64,000 nucleotides of DNA from Planctomycetota bacterium (lineage in GTDB: Bacteria > Planctomycetota > UBA1135 > GCA-002686595), in assembly GCA_009691855.1 (NCBI GenBank), contig SIAI01000004.1:62001-126000 (forward strand). The letters are read 5' to 3'. The position numbers and the translations under genes were made by a program. The notes beneath the pieces were generated by a model. It made no database searches, was not told where the DNA came from, and was given only the letters and a program-made list of their open reading frames with translations. Below are positions 1-8,774 of the stretch, piece after piece; positions within the stretch are counted from its first letter, which is position 1, and the number at the start of each line of letters is the position of its first letter.

Positions 1-1077
1 CTCGCGCTGGAGGTCCACGAGGCCTACCCCGCGACCTTCGAGGCGCGCGCGGGCGACGGCCCGGCGCCGAGCGGCGCGAGCGAGCGCGGCGTCTTCGACG
101 CGGCCGGCGAGCTCGTGCTCGAGCGTGCGTACCGCGCCAGCCGCCGAGGACGCTTCACGCTCGGCGACCTGCGCGTGCGCGTGCGCGGTCCGCTGCAGCT
201 GTGTGCGCGCCAGGCGCGCTTCGCCGGCGCGCTGGAGCTGGCGGTCGAGCCCGCGCTGTTGCGCCTGAAGGAGACCCTGCGCTTGGCGGCCTCCGAGCGC
301 TGGCGCGATCTCGGCGTGCGCAGCCTGCGCCGGCGCGGGGGACGCAGCGAGTTCGAATCCCTGCGCGAATACGTGACCGGCGACGAGGTGCGCCACATCG
401 ACTGGAAGGCCTCCGCGCGTCGCGCCAAGCCGATGGTCAAGAGCTACCAGGTCGAGCGCGGCCAGGAGCTCGTGCTGTTGATCGACTGCGGCCGACGCAT
501 GCGCGTGCCCGGCGGCGCGGGCGCGCGCGCGGCCTGGACCAAGCTCGACTGGGCCCTCGACGCGGCGCTGGAGATCGCCGCCGCGGCCCTCGCCCAGGGC
601 GACCGCGTGGGCGCCGCGGCCTTCGAGCGCGCGCTCATCGCCTACGTGGCGCCGGTGCGCGGCGCGCGTGCGCAGGCACGCCTGTCGAGCGCGCTGTTCC
701 CGCTGCAGGCCTCCGAGCGCGACGGAGATCTGGCTCACGCGCTGCGCGAGCTCGCCGTGCGCCACCGCCGGCGCGCGACGGTGCTGGTGCTCTCGGACGT
801 GGCCGATCCGCTGGCGGTGCCCGAGCAGCGCGCGGCCCTGGCCGCGGCCTCGCGCCACCATCGCCTGGTGTTCGCGGCGCTCGACGATCCGGCCCTGCGC
901 GAGGCGGCCGCCGGGGCGGACGCCGCCCTGCGCGCGACCGCGCTCGAGCTGATGGCCGAGCGCGCGCGCTCGCTGCGCGCCCTGGCCACCAGCGGCGCGC
1001 GCGTGCTCGACGCGCTCCCCGCCGAGGCTGCGGCGCCGCTGCTCGCCGCCTGGCTCGACGAGCGCCGCGCCGGTTGA
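1..1077 (+). CDS. DUF58 domain protein, 5' end outside the window
   Basis: The frame is open from the first base, so the start lies upstream; 358 residues are visible. The central segment carries the DUF58 core, with FESLREYVTGDEVRHIDWKA at about residues 117-136, followed by a von Willebrand A-like fold (LVLLIDCGRRMR, later VLVLSDVADPL). DUF58 proteins normally sit beside a MoxR-type AAA ATPase and are thought to take part in chaperoning or envelope-stress complexes; the exact role is unknown. SpoIIM and RDD proteins follow within 3.5 kb, the usual company of this family. The upstream MoxR gene would be expected just outside the window. Confidence 0.9.
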   Translation, partial: LALEVHEAYPATFEARAGDGPAPSGASERGVFDAAGELVLERAYRASRRGRFTLGDLRVRVRGPLQLCARQARFAGALELAVEPALLRLKETLRLAASERWRDLGVRSLRRRGGRSEFESLREYVTGDEVRHIDWKASARRAKPMVKSYQVERGQELVLLIDCGRRMRVPGGAGARAAWTKLDWALDAALEIAAAALAQGDRVGAAAFERALIAYVAPVRGARAQARLSSALFPLQASERDGDLAHALRELAVRHRRRATVLVLSDVADPLAVPEQRAALAAASRHHRLVFAALDDPALREAAAGADAALRATALELMAERARSLRALATSGARVLDALPAEAAAPLLAAWLDERRAG

Positions 1078-1200
1078 GGCGCGGCTCCGCGTGGGCGGAG
1101 AGTCGCTGCACATTCCGTCGCACCTGTATGCCCTCGGCGCGCGGACGACCTGTTCGCAAGCCGCGCAGGCGAGCCTCGTGCTGCCTCGCCGCTCGACAGC

Positions 1201-2415
1201 ATGCGTACGCGGATCCTCCTGTTCCTCTTGCTCGCACCATGCGCGGTGCTGTCCGTGCTGTGGCTCAGCTTGTGCGTCGAGGCGCGCTCCGCGCCGGGGG
1301 AGAGTGCGCCCGTGGCGAGCGCCCCGGACGCAGTCGCGCCCTTCGAGCTCGCTCCGGCGGAGCCGCCGACGACCGGGAGCGCGTCCTCCCGGAGTCCGCA
1401 GGCGCCCGAGCGTCGCCCGCGCTCGGAAGCGCCGCGCCGGAAGCGCGCGGACGAGCCCGCTCCGCCGCGGCGCTGGCTCACGGCGACCTTCCTGCGCGCC
1501 GACCTGACACCGGTGCGCGAGGCCAAGGTCGAAGCGCAGGCGTTCCAGGTGGGCAGCGCGACGCGCGTGGAGCAGAAACTCGCGCTCGACGCCGAGGGCC
1601 GCCTGCGTCTGGATCTGCAGGAGGAGTGGAGCGGAGTGCGCCTCAGCCTGGAGGTCGCCGAGCACGGGCGCTTCGAGCGCTTCGTCGAACTCCCGCCCAC
1701 GTCGGGGCCGCTGGAGCTCGGCGTGGTCGTGCTCGCCGCCGGCGGCACGCTGGAGGGCCTCGTGCGCGGTCTGGAGTCGCAGCGCGACTGGACGCTCTCG
1801 ATCCTGCCGCGCGGCGCGCAGTTGCCCTCGTTCGTGCCGCGCGGCACCACGGGCTTCACCCGCCTCGACCTGAACGGTCGCTTCCGCTTCGAGCACGTCC
1901 CGCCGGGCAAGGTCGAGCTGTGCCTCTTCCATCCCCAGCTGGGCTCCGCGCTGGAGCAGGAGTTCGAGGTGCGCGAGGGCGCGACCACGCCGGTCGAGCT
2001 CTCCTACTCCGGCCACGACCCGTCGCGCGCGTTGCTCGTTCAGGTCGGGATCGGACGTGCGCCGCTGGCCAGCGAGCTGTGGCTCACCGACGCGCGCGGC
2101 CACTCGCTCGCGCCGAGCTCGATCCGCGAGGTCGAGGCCTGGTTCAACGAGCTCGACGAGGACGCCTACACGCTGACCCTGGCCGTGGCCGGACACGAGC
2201 CGGTCCTGAAGCGCGACGTGCGTCCCGGCACGCGCGTGAAGATCGGCTTCCCGCCGGCGACACCGACGTTCGAGCGGGAACACCTCTCCCGGGAACAGTG
2301 GAACGGTCTGGCGCTCGAGGCTCGGTCCGGGGACGGCTCGGGCACGATCGAGCTCCAGCTCGAGGCCGGGCAGAGCGTGCGCGTCCAGGTCCAGGAGGCG
2401 GCCGACGAGCGTTGA
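1201..2415 (+). CDS. Secreted or membrane-anchored protein with carboxypeptidase-regulatory-like repeats
   Basis: 404 residues. The N-terminus has one hydrophobic segment (ILLFLLLAPCAVLSVLWLSL, residues 4-23), a signal peptide or anchor, then a Pro/Ala/Ser-rich low-complexity stretch to about residue 85. The rest looks like beta-sandwich modules of the carboxypeptidase regulatory type, with recurring patterns such as GGTLEGLVRG and GRFRFEHVPPGKVEL. It is probably periplasmic or surface exposed. It sits inside the DUF58/SpoIIM/RDD cluster, which usually encodes membrane-associated partners, but no function can be assigned. No strong ribosome binding site is visible before the ATG. The same protein type recurs four more times in this window. 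Confidence 0.75.
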   Translation: MRTRILLFLLLAPCAVLSVLWLSLCVEARSAPGESAPVASAPDAVAPFELAPAEPPTTGSASSRSPQAPERRPRSEAPRRKRADEPAPPRRWLTATFLRADLTPVREAKVEAQAFQVGSATRVEQKLALDAEGRLRLDLQEEWSGVRLSLEVAEHGRFERFVELPPTSGPLELGVVVLAAGGTLEGLVRGLESQRDWTLSILPRGAQLPSFVPRGTTGFTRLDLNGRFRFEHVPPGKVELCLFHPQLGSALEQEFEVREGATTPVELSYSGHDPSRALLVQVGIGRAPLASELWLTDARGHSLAPSSIREVEAWFNELDEDAYTLTLAVAGHEPVLKRDVRPGTRVKIGFPPATPTFEREHLSREQWNGLALEARSGDGSGTIELQLEAGQSVRVQVQEAADER

Positions 2416-2431
2416 CGCGCAGGTGGCGCGC

Positions 2432-3511
2432 TCAGGGCTTCGTGCTCACGGCCGGCTCCGCGGCGCGCCGCCCGCCCAGCGCGACCCACGACACGAGCGC
2501 GACCCCGCTCGCGACCGCGATCGTCAGGCGCACGCCGAGCGGCGCGTGCGGGCTGACGAAGCCCTCGATGAAGCCGGCCACGACCAAGAGCGGGAACACG
2601 GGCACGAACAGCTCCAGCGCGCGCCGGCTCTCGCGCACCAGCGCGTGCGCGCGCGTGAACGCGCCCGGCCGCACCCAGGCGCGCACCAGCACCAGCCCGG
2701 CGGTGCCGGCCAGGATCAGGGCCTCGATCTCGAGCACGCCGTGCGTCCACACGATCGAGGAGATCGAGCCGGCCTGGCCCCAGTGTCCGGCCACGGCGGT
2801 GTAGGTGCCGAGCATGAGCGCGTTCTGGCTCAGCAGGAACAGATAGAAGGGCGGCAGGAGCGCCGAGGCGAAGAACACGATGCCGACGCCGATGTTGTGC
2901 AGCGGCAGCGCGCCGGCGTAGGCCGGGGACTCCGCCAGACCGAAGGTGAAGTTGCCGCGGAAGGACTCGCCCGGCTCCAGGGCCGCGAGTTGCTCGAGCT
3001 CCTGGTCGACCAGCGCGGGACCCATGAAGGAGTGCGCCAGGTCCACGTCGCGCCGCACCGCGACCCAGGCCACCGCGGCCAGGCCGTAGAAGAGCGCGAA
3101 GGACGCCGCCAGCAGGCGCCACTCGGCGCGGATCGCGCGCGGCGATGCGCGCAGCACGAACTCCAGCGCACGCACCAGCCAGGGCCGCGCGTCGTGCGCT
3201 GCCTCGCGCAGCAGCAGGCCGTGGGCGCTCGCGGTCAGGCCGCGCAGCTCGTGCGCGCGGCGCGGGTCGGCGCCGTCTTGCTCCGCGCGCGCGAGTCGCG
3301 TGCAGGCGTGGCGGTACAGGCGCGGGAGCTCGAGCAGCTCGGCCTCGTGCCAGTCTTTCAGCGCACGGCGCGGGTGCAGCAGGTCGTGCAGGCGCTCGAG
3401 CGCCGCGTCGCTCGCGGTGGCTTCACCCCCGGCTGCGTTGCCCCCGGCTGCGGTGCCCCCGGCTGCGGTGCCCTTGACCGCGCCGCCCTCGCTCCCCTGC
3501 AGGATCTCCAT
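2432..3511 (-). CDS. Stage II sporulation protein M family (SpoIIM/DUF95) membrane protein
   Basis: 359 residues from the ATG at 3511; an open frame continues upstream but overlaps the divergent RDD gene, so this start is preferred. The protein has an N-terminal cytoplasmic part, several transmembrane helices (around 130-150 and four near the C-terminus) and the family-typical end FIEGFVSPHAPLGVR followed by a last helix. SpoIIM acts in septal peptidoglycan hydrolysis in endospore formers; in non-sporulating bacteria the homologue occurs in MoxR/DUF58/RDD clusters with unknown function. Residues 8-25 carry a short Gly/Thr/Ala repeat encoded by a 15-bp minisatellite. It is divergent from the RDD gene, with starts 31 bp apart. 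Confidence 0.85.
   Translation of the reverse strand: MEILQGSEGGAVKGTAAGGTAAGGNAAGGEATASDAALERLHDLLHPRRALKDWHEAELLELPRLYRHACTRLARAEQDGADPRRAHELRGLTASAHGLLLREAAHDARPWLVRALEFVLRASPRAIRAEWRLLAASFALFYGLAAVAWVAVRRDVDLAHSFMGPALVDQELEQLAALEPGESFRGNFTFGLAESPAYAGALPLHNIGVGIVFFASALLPPFYLFLLSQNALMLGTYTAVAGHWGQAGSISSIVWTHGVLEIEALILAGTAGLVLVRAWVRPGAFTRAHALVRESRRALELFVPVFPLLVVAGFIEGFVSPHAPLGVRLTIAVASGVALVSWVALGGRRAAEPAVSTKP
3426..3470. repeat. 15-bp minisatellite, three units, inside the SpoIIM-like gene
   Basis: Three head-to-tail copies of cccccggctgcggtg (3426-3440 with one mismatch, 3441-3455 and 3456-3470 identical). Read on the minus strand they encode a Gly-Thr-Ala-Ala-Gly type repeat near the N-terminus. 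The array is in frame, so copy number could change without breaking the gene. Confidence 0.85.
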
Positions 3512-3542
3512 GCGCTCGCGCGGAGCATACACTGCGCAGCGT

Positions 3543-4355
3543 ATGGCCGAGCTCGCGATCGAGACGCCCGAGGGGGTGCCGCTGCGCTTCGAGCTCGCCG
3601 GCCTCGGCGCGCGCATCCTGGCCGCTTCGATCGACGTCCTGCTGTTATCGATCGGGTACATCGTCCTGGCCACCGTGCTGCAGCTCACCCGGCTGCCGGC
3701 GATGAACTTCATCCTGGCCTCGGCCGCGATCGTGTCCCTGGTGGCCTACTCGTTCCTGTTCACCTGGCTGTTCGACGGGCGCACGCCGGGCAAGGTCTGG
3801 GCGGGCCTGCGCGTGTGCGATCTCTCGGGCTTCCGCGCCAGCCCCGGGCGCATCTTCCTGCGCTCGCTGTTCGTGCCGCTGGAGGCGTTGCTGATCGTGC
3901 CGGTGCCGGTGGTGTGGGTGGTGATCGCGCTCACCCCGCTGCGCCAGCGGCTCGGTGACCTGGTGGCCGGCACGCTGGTCCTGCGCGAGCGCGCGCCGCG
4001 CGCGCCGGCCGAGCCCGCGCCGGGGCAGACCTGGTCGGCGCTCGAGGCGAAGAGCTTCGCCTTCGAGCCGCTGCAGGTGCGCGCGCTGGGCGCGGCCGAC
4101 CTGGCCTTCCTGCGCGGCCTGCTCACACGCGTGGACCTCGAGCCCGAGGCCGGCGAGCGCTTGCTGCTGCGCGCTGCGCGTCTGTACGCCACGCGCCTCG
4201 AGCTCGGTACGCGCACGTTCGCGGTGGACGAGGCGCGCACGTTCCTGCGCGAGCTGTTCCTCTACCTGCGCGAGGTGCGCGCGGCTAAGGCTCCTCCGGC
4301 GGAGGCCGCAGGCGTCCGCGGTAGGCCTCGAGCCAGCGCACCTGATCCTCGTTGA
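3543..4355 (+). CDS. RDD family membrane protein
   Basis: 270 residues from the ATG at 3543. The RDD domain fills the N-terminal half: the arginine-aspartate signature ARILAASIDVLLLSIG, a second helix near residue 60, FDGRTPGKVWAGLRVCDLSG and a third helix before LRQRLGDLVAGTLVLRER. The C-terminal ~120 residues are soluble and helical. RDD proteins are small membrane proteins of uncertain function, some proposed as Na+/H+ antiporters or accessory subunits; here the SpoIIM and DUF58 neighbours place it in the MoxR-associated cluster. The last ~23 codons overlap the convergent M50 protease gene, so the extreme C-terminus may be a late stop rather than conserved sequence. Confidence 0.88.
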   Translation: MAELAIETPEGVPLRFELAGLGARILAASIDVLLLSIGYIVLATVLQLTRLPAMNFILASAAIVSLVAYSFLFTWLFDGRTPGKVWAGLRVCDLSGFRASPGRIFLRSLFVPLEALLIVPVPVVWVVIALTPLRQRLGDLVAGTLVLRERAPRAPAEPAPGQTWSALEAKSFAFEPLQVRALGAADLAFLRGLLTRVDLEPEAGERLLLRAARLYATRLELGTRTFAVDEARTFLRELFLYLREVRAAKAPPAEAAGVRGRPRASAPDPR

Positions 4356-5196
4356 AGCCGCCCGCGCGCGGGTCGCCCTTCTGCCACAGCTGCGGCCGGC
4401 GCGCGACGCCGCGCTCGCCGGCGTCGGCGGTGTCCGGCAGCGGCGCCGCGGGAGCGCTCGGGGCGCTGGGCGTGGGCGCGCTCGGGCGAAAGCCGAAGCC
4501 CGCGCCGAAGGGCGTGGCGCCGTGGCGCAAGCGCACGCCCCACAGCTCGCGCGTGCCCTCGAACCAGATGAACAGCGGGATCAGCATCAGGATGCAGCTG
4601 CCGCGGCCCTCACGCATCAGCAGCAGCGCGCCGATCAGCAGCAGCAAGGCCACGATGCGCCCGACGCGCACGGCGCTCTCGGTGGCGCGCAGCCAATCGC
4701 GCTTGCGCCCCAGGAATGCGCGCAGCAAGCGCCCGCCGTCCATGGGGAAGGCCGGCAGCAGGTTGAAGCCGCCCTGCGCCAGATTGATGCCCGTGAAGAC
4801 CAGCAGGAACCCGTGGGGCAGCGAGTCGTCCTCCAGCCCGAGGGCGTGGCCCGCGAACAGGCCCAGGATCGCGAGGCCCGCGAGGGCGAAGTTCACCGCC
4901 GGGCCGGCGATCGCGATCAGGCCCTCGATGCGCGAGTTCTCGGGGATCTCGCTCATGCGCGCGATCCCGCCCAGCGGCCACAGGGTGATGTCGGCCACGC
5001 GCAGGCCGAAGTTGCGCGCCACCAGGCTGTGGCCGAGCTCGTGCAGCAGCACGCAGCCGAAGCTCACCCCCGTCGCGCCCAACACCAGCAGCGGATCCGG
5101 CGTCGAGATGTAGAGGACGTAGATCAGCAGCAGGAAGGTGGCGTGGATCCGCACCGGGATCCCGAAGGCGTTGCCGATCTTGAAGGAGAGGTTCAC
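4285..5196 (-). CDS. M50 family intramembrane metalloprotease (site-2 protease/Rip1-like)
   Basis: 303 residues from a GTG at 5196; the upstream open frame is Arg/Pro-rich and antisense to the next gene, so it is left out. Zinc site: HELGH at residues 52-56, with the second conserved motif NLLPAFPMDGG at 145-155 supplying the aspartate ligand. Four to five hydrophobic helices surround these motifs, with no CBS or PDZ domain; the C-terminal ~80 residues are Pro/Ala-rich and probably cytosolic. Members cleave membrane proteins within the bilayer, for example anti-sigma factors, but no substrate is visible here. The gene converges on the RDD gene with a 71-bp overlap of coding ends. Confidence 0.9.
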   Translation of the reverse strand: MNLSFKIGNAFGIPVRIHATFLLLIYVLYISTPDPLLVLGATGVSFGCVLLHELGHSLVARNFGLRVADITLWPLGGIARMSEIPENSRIEGLIAIAGPAVNFALAGLAILGLFAGHALGLEDDSLPHGFLLVFTGINLAQGGFNLLPAFPMDGGRLLRAFLGRKRDWLRATESAVRVGRIVALLLLIGALLLMREGRGSCILMLIPLFIWFEGTRELWGVRLRHGATPFGAGFGFRPSAPTPSAPSAPAAPLPDTADAGERGVARRPQLWQKGDPRAGGFNEDQVRWLEAYRGRLRPPPEEP

Positions 5197-5291
5197 GCGG
5201 AGAGTTCGCCGGGCGCGAAGGGCAAGAACGGTAGGCCGAGGTCGGGATTCGCACAAGCCGCGGACTCGTCGCCGGGAGCTACGATGGCGCC

Positions 5292-7370
5292 ATGCGCGTC
5301 CTGCACGTCGACCTGAGCGCGCTGGAGCGCGGCGGAAGCGCCGTGTTCCGGGCCCCGCAGCTGGAGCCGGCCTGGCGCACGCTGGCCGAGTTCGGCGGCA
5401 GCGCGCTGGGCCTCGCGTGCCTGTGGGAACACGCGCAGCGCGACGCGCACGGCGTGCAGCCGCTGGTGCTGGCGGTGGGCGAGGCCGTGCGCGACGGGTT
5501 GCCGACGGCGGCGCGCGCGGCGGTGCTCTCGCGCGCGCCGCTCTCGGGGCTGTACGCGGAGGGCCACGTCGGCGGCGAGCTGGGCGCGCGCCTGGCGCGC
5601 GTGACCGACGCGCTCGTGCTGAGCGGGCGCTGCGCCGTCCGCGGCGCGGTGCTGCTGCTCGAGGAGGACGGCCGCTGCGCGCTCGTCGCTCGTCCCGAGC
5701 TCGTCGGCGCCGCGCCGGCGGACGCGGCGCGCGCGCTGGAACTCGAATTCGCACCCTGCAGCGTGCTCACCATCGGCCCGGCCGGCGAACGGGGCCTGCC
5801 CTTCGCGAGTCTCGCCGCGGGTCACGCGCCGCCGAGCTTCGTCGGTCGCGGCGGCCTCGGCGCGTGCTTCGGGGCGCTGGGCTTGAAGGCGCTGTGCGTG
5901 CGCGCGCCGGCGGGCTCCGTGCTCTCGCGCGCGGCCTCCGTCGCGCTGCTCGAACGGCTGCGCGCTTCGCCGCGTCTCGCCGCGCGCGCGCAGGGCGGCA
6001 CGCTGGAGCTGTTCGAGAGCCTCGCCGCGCGCGGCGAGCTCGCCGGCGAGCTCGGCCACGAGCTGGCGCGCGAGGCCCGCGCGCGCGCCGACGCGCGCCA
6101 CGGCTGCCGCGGCTGCCCGACCCCCTGTGGCTGGGTCTTCGAACGCTCCGACGGCGTGCGCCAGGGCGCGCGCTTCGGCGCCAGCCAGGCGCTGGGCGTC
6201 GCGCTGGGCCTCGAGACGCTGGACGAGGCGCTGTACCTGCTCGGGGTCTGCGATCGGCTGGGCGTGGATGCCAAGGAGGTCGGCGCCGTGCTCGCGCTCC
6301 AGTGTCTGGCGCAGGAACGCGGTCTGTTGAGCGGTGCGAGTGCGCGCGCTCAGCGCGACGAGCTCACGCGACGCATCGAGGCTCTGGTGCACGATCCGGG
6401 CGCACCCGGACGCGCCGGCGCGGCCGAGCTGGCGCGCGCGCTGGAGCTCGAGGGCGAGGTGCCGATCAGCCGCGGGCAGGCCGTGCGTCCGGAGGCGAGC
6501 CGCGCCGCGCTGCTCGGCCAGTGCGTGGCTTCGGGCGGCGCCGATCCGATGCGCAGCTTCCCGTTCCTGCTGGAGAGCGCGAACGCGGCGCGGCTCGCGA
6601 CGCTGCTGGCGCCGCTCCCCGTCGCGCCCGCGGCGCTCGTGGCCGACGCGCCGGACGGCAAGGGCCGGCTCGTCTTCTGGCACGAGAACCTGATCTCGGC
6701 CGTGGACCTCACGGGCTTCTGCGCCTTCTCGGCCGCAGGCCTCCTGGCGGATGGATTGTGCGCCGTGGACGAGCTCGCGCGCTGGATCCTGCCCGCGGCA
6801 CTGCGCGCGCCCGAGGACGCCGAGTGGGCCGCGCGCGCGCCTGGAGCGCGGCTGCTCGCGGCCGGGGCGAACCTGGTGCTGGCGCGTCGCGCCTTGAATG
6901 CGTGCTACGGCGCGTCCGTGGACCAGGACCAGCCGGCCTTCGCGCGCGCGGCGCTCGCGCAGCCGGGCATGCTCGACGAGTACCGCGCGCTGCGCGGTCT
7001 CGACGAGCGCGGCGTGCCCCACTCCGCGGCGCGCGCGGCCTTCGGGACGCCCCGCGTGCTGGAGCTCGCGCGACTGGCCGAGAGCATGCCGGAGCACGTC
7101 GCCGAGACGACGGAGGTGCGCGGCGCGCTCGTGCACGGCGTGGTCACGCTGCGCGCGCGCGGCGAGCTGTGGCGGGTGGCGCTCGGCCTGCCGGCGTCGC
7201 TCGCCCGCGTGCTGCGCGCGGCCGAAACGCACCGCGACGCCGCGCCGTCCTACTTCGCCGGCGACGAGCTGGTGCCGGCCGTGTGGCGCGGCGGAAAGCG
7301 CCTGGCGCCCGGCGATCTGGTGACGGCCGGCGACGTGCTCGAGCTCGTGACCGCGATCGGTGGCGGCTGA
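5292..7370 (+). CDS. Aldehyde:ferredoxin oxidoreductase-like protein with C-terminal ThiS/MoaD-like domain
   Basis: 692 residues. The N-terminal part follows the AOR family: FGGSALGLACLWE, RAPLSGLYAEGHVGGELG, LTIGPAGERGLPFAS and GRGGLGACFGALGLKAL in order. The iron-sulfur cluster motif C-x2-C-x3-C lies at C272, C275 and C279, with the fourth candidate ligand C477 in DLTGFCAF, so the [4Fe-4S] set is complete. AOR enzymes use a tungsten or molybdenum bis-pterin cofactor to oxidise aldehydes with ferredoxin. Residues from about 622 onward do not belong to AOR: they match the beta-grasp of ThiS/MoaD, including GDELVPAV, LAPGDLVTAGDVLELV and a terminal AIGGG. No ferredoxin partner or pterin genes are adjacent. 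Substrate unknown. Confidence 0.8.
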   Translation: MRVLHVDLSALERGGSAVFRAPQLEPAWRTLAEFGGSALGLACLWEHAQRDAHGVQPLVLAVGEAVRDGLPTAARAAVLSRAPLSGLYAEGHVGGELGARLARVTDALVLSGRCAVRGAVLLLEEDGRCALVARPELVGAAPADAARALELEFAPCSVLTIGPAGERGLPFASLAAGHAPPSFVGRGGLGACFGALGLKALCVRAPAGSVLSRAASVALLERLRASPRLAARAQGGTLELFESLAARGELAGELGHELAREARARADARHGCRGCPTPCGWVFERSDGVRQGARFGASQALGVALGLETLDEALYLLGVCDRLGVDAKEVGAVLALQCLAQERGLLSGASARAQRDELTRRIEALVHDPGAPGRAGAAELARALELEGEVPISRGQAVRPEASRAALLGQCVASGGADPMRSFPFLLESANAARLATLLAPLPVAPAALVADAPDGKGRLVFWHENLISAVDLTGFCAFSAAGLLADGLCAVDELARWILPAALRAPEDAEWAARAPGARLLAAGANLVLARRALNACYGASVDQDQPAFARAALAQPGMLDEYRALRGLDERGVPHSAARAAFGTPRVLELARLAESMPEHVAETTEVRGALVHGVVTLRARGELWRVALGLPASLARVLRAAETHRDAAPSYFAGDELVPAVWRGGKRLAPGDLVTAGDVLELVTAIGGG

Positions 7371-7425
7371 GCGCGTCGCGGAGACCGCTGGAGTGCTCGC
7401 ACGCGCGCCGATATCGTGCGCACGC

Positions 7426-8490
7426 GTGGACCTGCTCGTCATCAAGACCGGTGCCCTGGGCGACGTCGTGCGCACGACCGCGATCCTGCCGGGCCTGGCC
7501 AAGAAGCAGCGCGACCTGCGCGTGACGTGGCTCACGGCGCACGGCGCGCTCGAACTCGTGCGCGGCCACCGCTTGATCGCGCGTGCGCTCGGCGTGGCGC
7601 CCCAGGACGAACGCTCGCTGGCCGCGGCGCGCGCCGAGCTGGCGGCGACGCCCTTCGCGCGCGTGCTGTCCTTCGACGACGAGGAGCCGCTGTGCGCGCT
7701 GGCCAGCGCGCTGGGCGGCGACGGCCGCGACGGGCGACTCTCGGGTGCGTACCTCGACGCCCACGGCGTGCGCCGCTACACCCCCGACGTCTCGCCGTGG
7801 TTCGACATGGGCCTGCTCTCGGTGCACGGCAAGGAGGCCGCCGACCGGCTCAAGCTCGAGAACAGGGCCAGCCACCCGGAGCTCTTCGCGCGCATGCTGG
7901 GGATCGAGCGGGGCGAACCCGAGCTCGAACTGCCGAGCGCGGCGCGCGAGTTCGGGGCGCGCTTCGCGGCGCGGACGCTGCTCTGTGCGGCCGGCCCCGT
8001 GATCGGCCTGAACACGGGTTCGGGCGGGCGCTGGGAGTCGAAGAAGCTCTCCATCGAGCGCACGCTCGAGCTGGCCGCGGGCCTGGCGCGCGCGCGCGCC
8101 GGGCGGGCGACGTTCCTCCTGTGCGGCGGGCCCGAGGAGGCCGAGCGCAACGCGCGCATCGGCGGCGGCTTGACCGCGGCCGGCCTGCGCTGGGTGGACG
8201 CGGGCACCGAGAACGCGCTGCTCGACTTCACCGCGCTGGTCGCGCAGTGCGATCTGTTGATCACCAGCGATTCCCTGGCGCTGCACCTCGCGCTCACGCA
8301 GAAGGTGCCGCTCTTGGCGTTCTTCGCGCCCACGCCGGCGCACGAGATCGAGCTCTACGGGCGCGGCGAGAGCGTGGCGAGCCTGGCTCCCGACTACGCC
8401 TCCTACCGCCCCGACGCGGACACCAGCACGCTGACCGTCGCGCGCCTCCTGCCCGCGGCCCTGCGCGTGCTCGCGCGCCACGGGAAGTAG
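7426..8490 (+). CDS. GT9 family glycosyltransferase (ADP-heptose:LPS heptosyltransferase type)
   Basis: 354 residues from GTG at 7426, chosen because the family start VDLLVIKTGALGDVVRTT begins there; the upstream frame is not conserved in type. GT-B fold: the N-terminal nucleotide-independent half begins with the GALGDV loop, the C-terminal half carries GLNTGSGGRWESKK and the donor-binding region SDSLALHLALTQKVPLLAFF. Members transfer heptose from ADP-heptose to lipid A-core or related acceptors at the inner face of the cytoplasmic membrane. It is 55 bp downstream of the AOR-like gene and far from the two other GT9 genes at 53.7-55.9 kb. The exact sugar is unknown. Confidence 0.85.
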   Translation: MDLLVIKTGALGDVVRTTAILPGLAKKQRDLRVTWLTAHGALELVRGHRLIARALGVAPQDERSLAAARAELAATPFARVLSFDDEEPLCALASALGGDGRDGRLSGAYLDAHGVRRYTPDVSPWFDMGLLSVHGKEAADRLKLENRASHPELFARMLGIERGEPELELPSAAREFGARFAARTLLCAAGPVIGLNTGSGGRWESKKLSIERTLELAAGLARARAGRATFLLCGGPEEAERNARIGGGLTAAGLRWVDAGTENALLDFTALVAQCDLLITSDSLALHLALTQKVPLLAFFAPTPAHEIELYGRGESVASLAPDYASYRPDADTSTLTVARLLPAALRVLARHGK

Positions 8491-8525
8491 ACGCTCGCGC
8501 GTCGCGCGCGTACCCTCGCCGCGCG

Positions 8526-8726
8526 ATGCGCTGGCTGTGGTTGCTGGCCAAGGGCCTCGAGGGCCTCGGCATGGTCGTGGTCCTGGTGGGCCTGGTGCTC
8601 TCGGTCAACCTCGGCTTCAAGGAGGAAGGCCTGAAGTCGATGCAGTACGAGAGCTACGCGCTGGTGGGCGGCGGGGCGATCTTCCTGGTCGGCATGCTCA
8701 TCGAGCGCCGCATCGGCGCGCGCTGA
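8526..8726 (+). CDS. Small two-helix membrane protein, unknown
   Basis: 66 residues with two hydrophobic segments (about 11-28 and 46-60) joined by a short charged loop with FKEEGLKSMQYESYALVGGG. It starts 35 bp after the GT9 gene on the same strand and may be co-transcribed. Base composition and codon use match the neighbours. I do not recognise the family; it resembles many short envelope proteins. Confidence 0.6.
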   Translation: MRWLWLLAKGLEGLGMVVVLVGLVLSVNLGFKEEGLKSMQYESYALVGGGAIFLVGMLIERRIGAR

Positions 8727-8774
8727 TGGCGTGAAGATACCTTTGGCACGGCATCGAGCTGCAGTGGCTGGTCG

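Noticed and set aside
5193..7535. A ~780-residue minus-strand open frame opposite the AOR-like gene
   Set aside because: The low-complexity Arg/Ala/Gln/His composition and lack of conserved motifs contrast with the AOR motifs on the plus strand.
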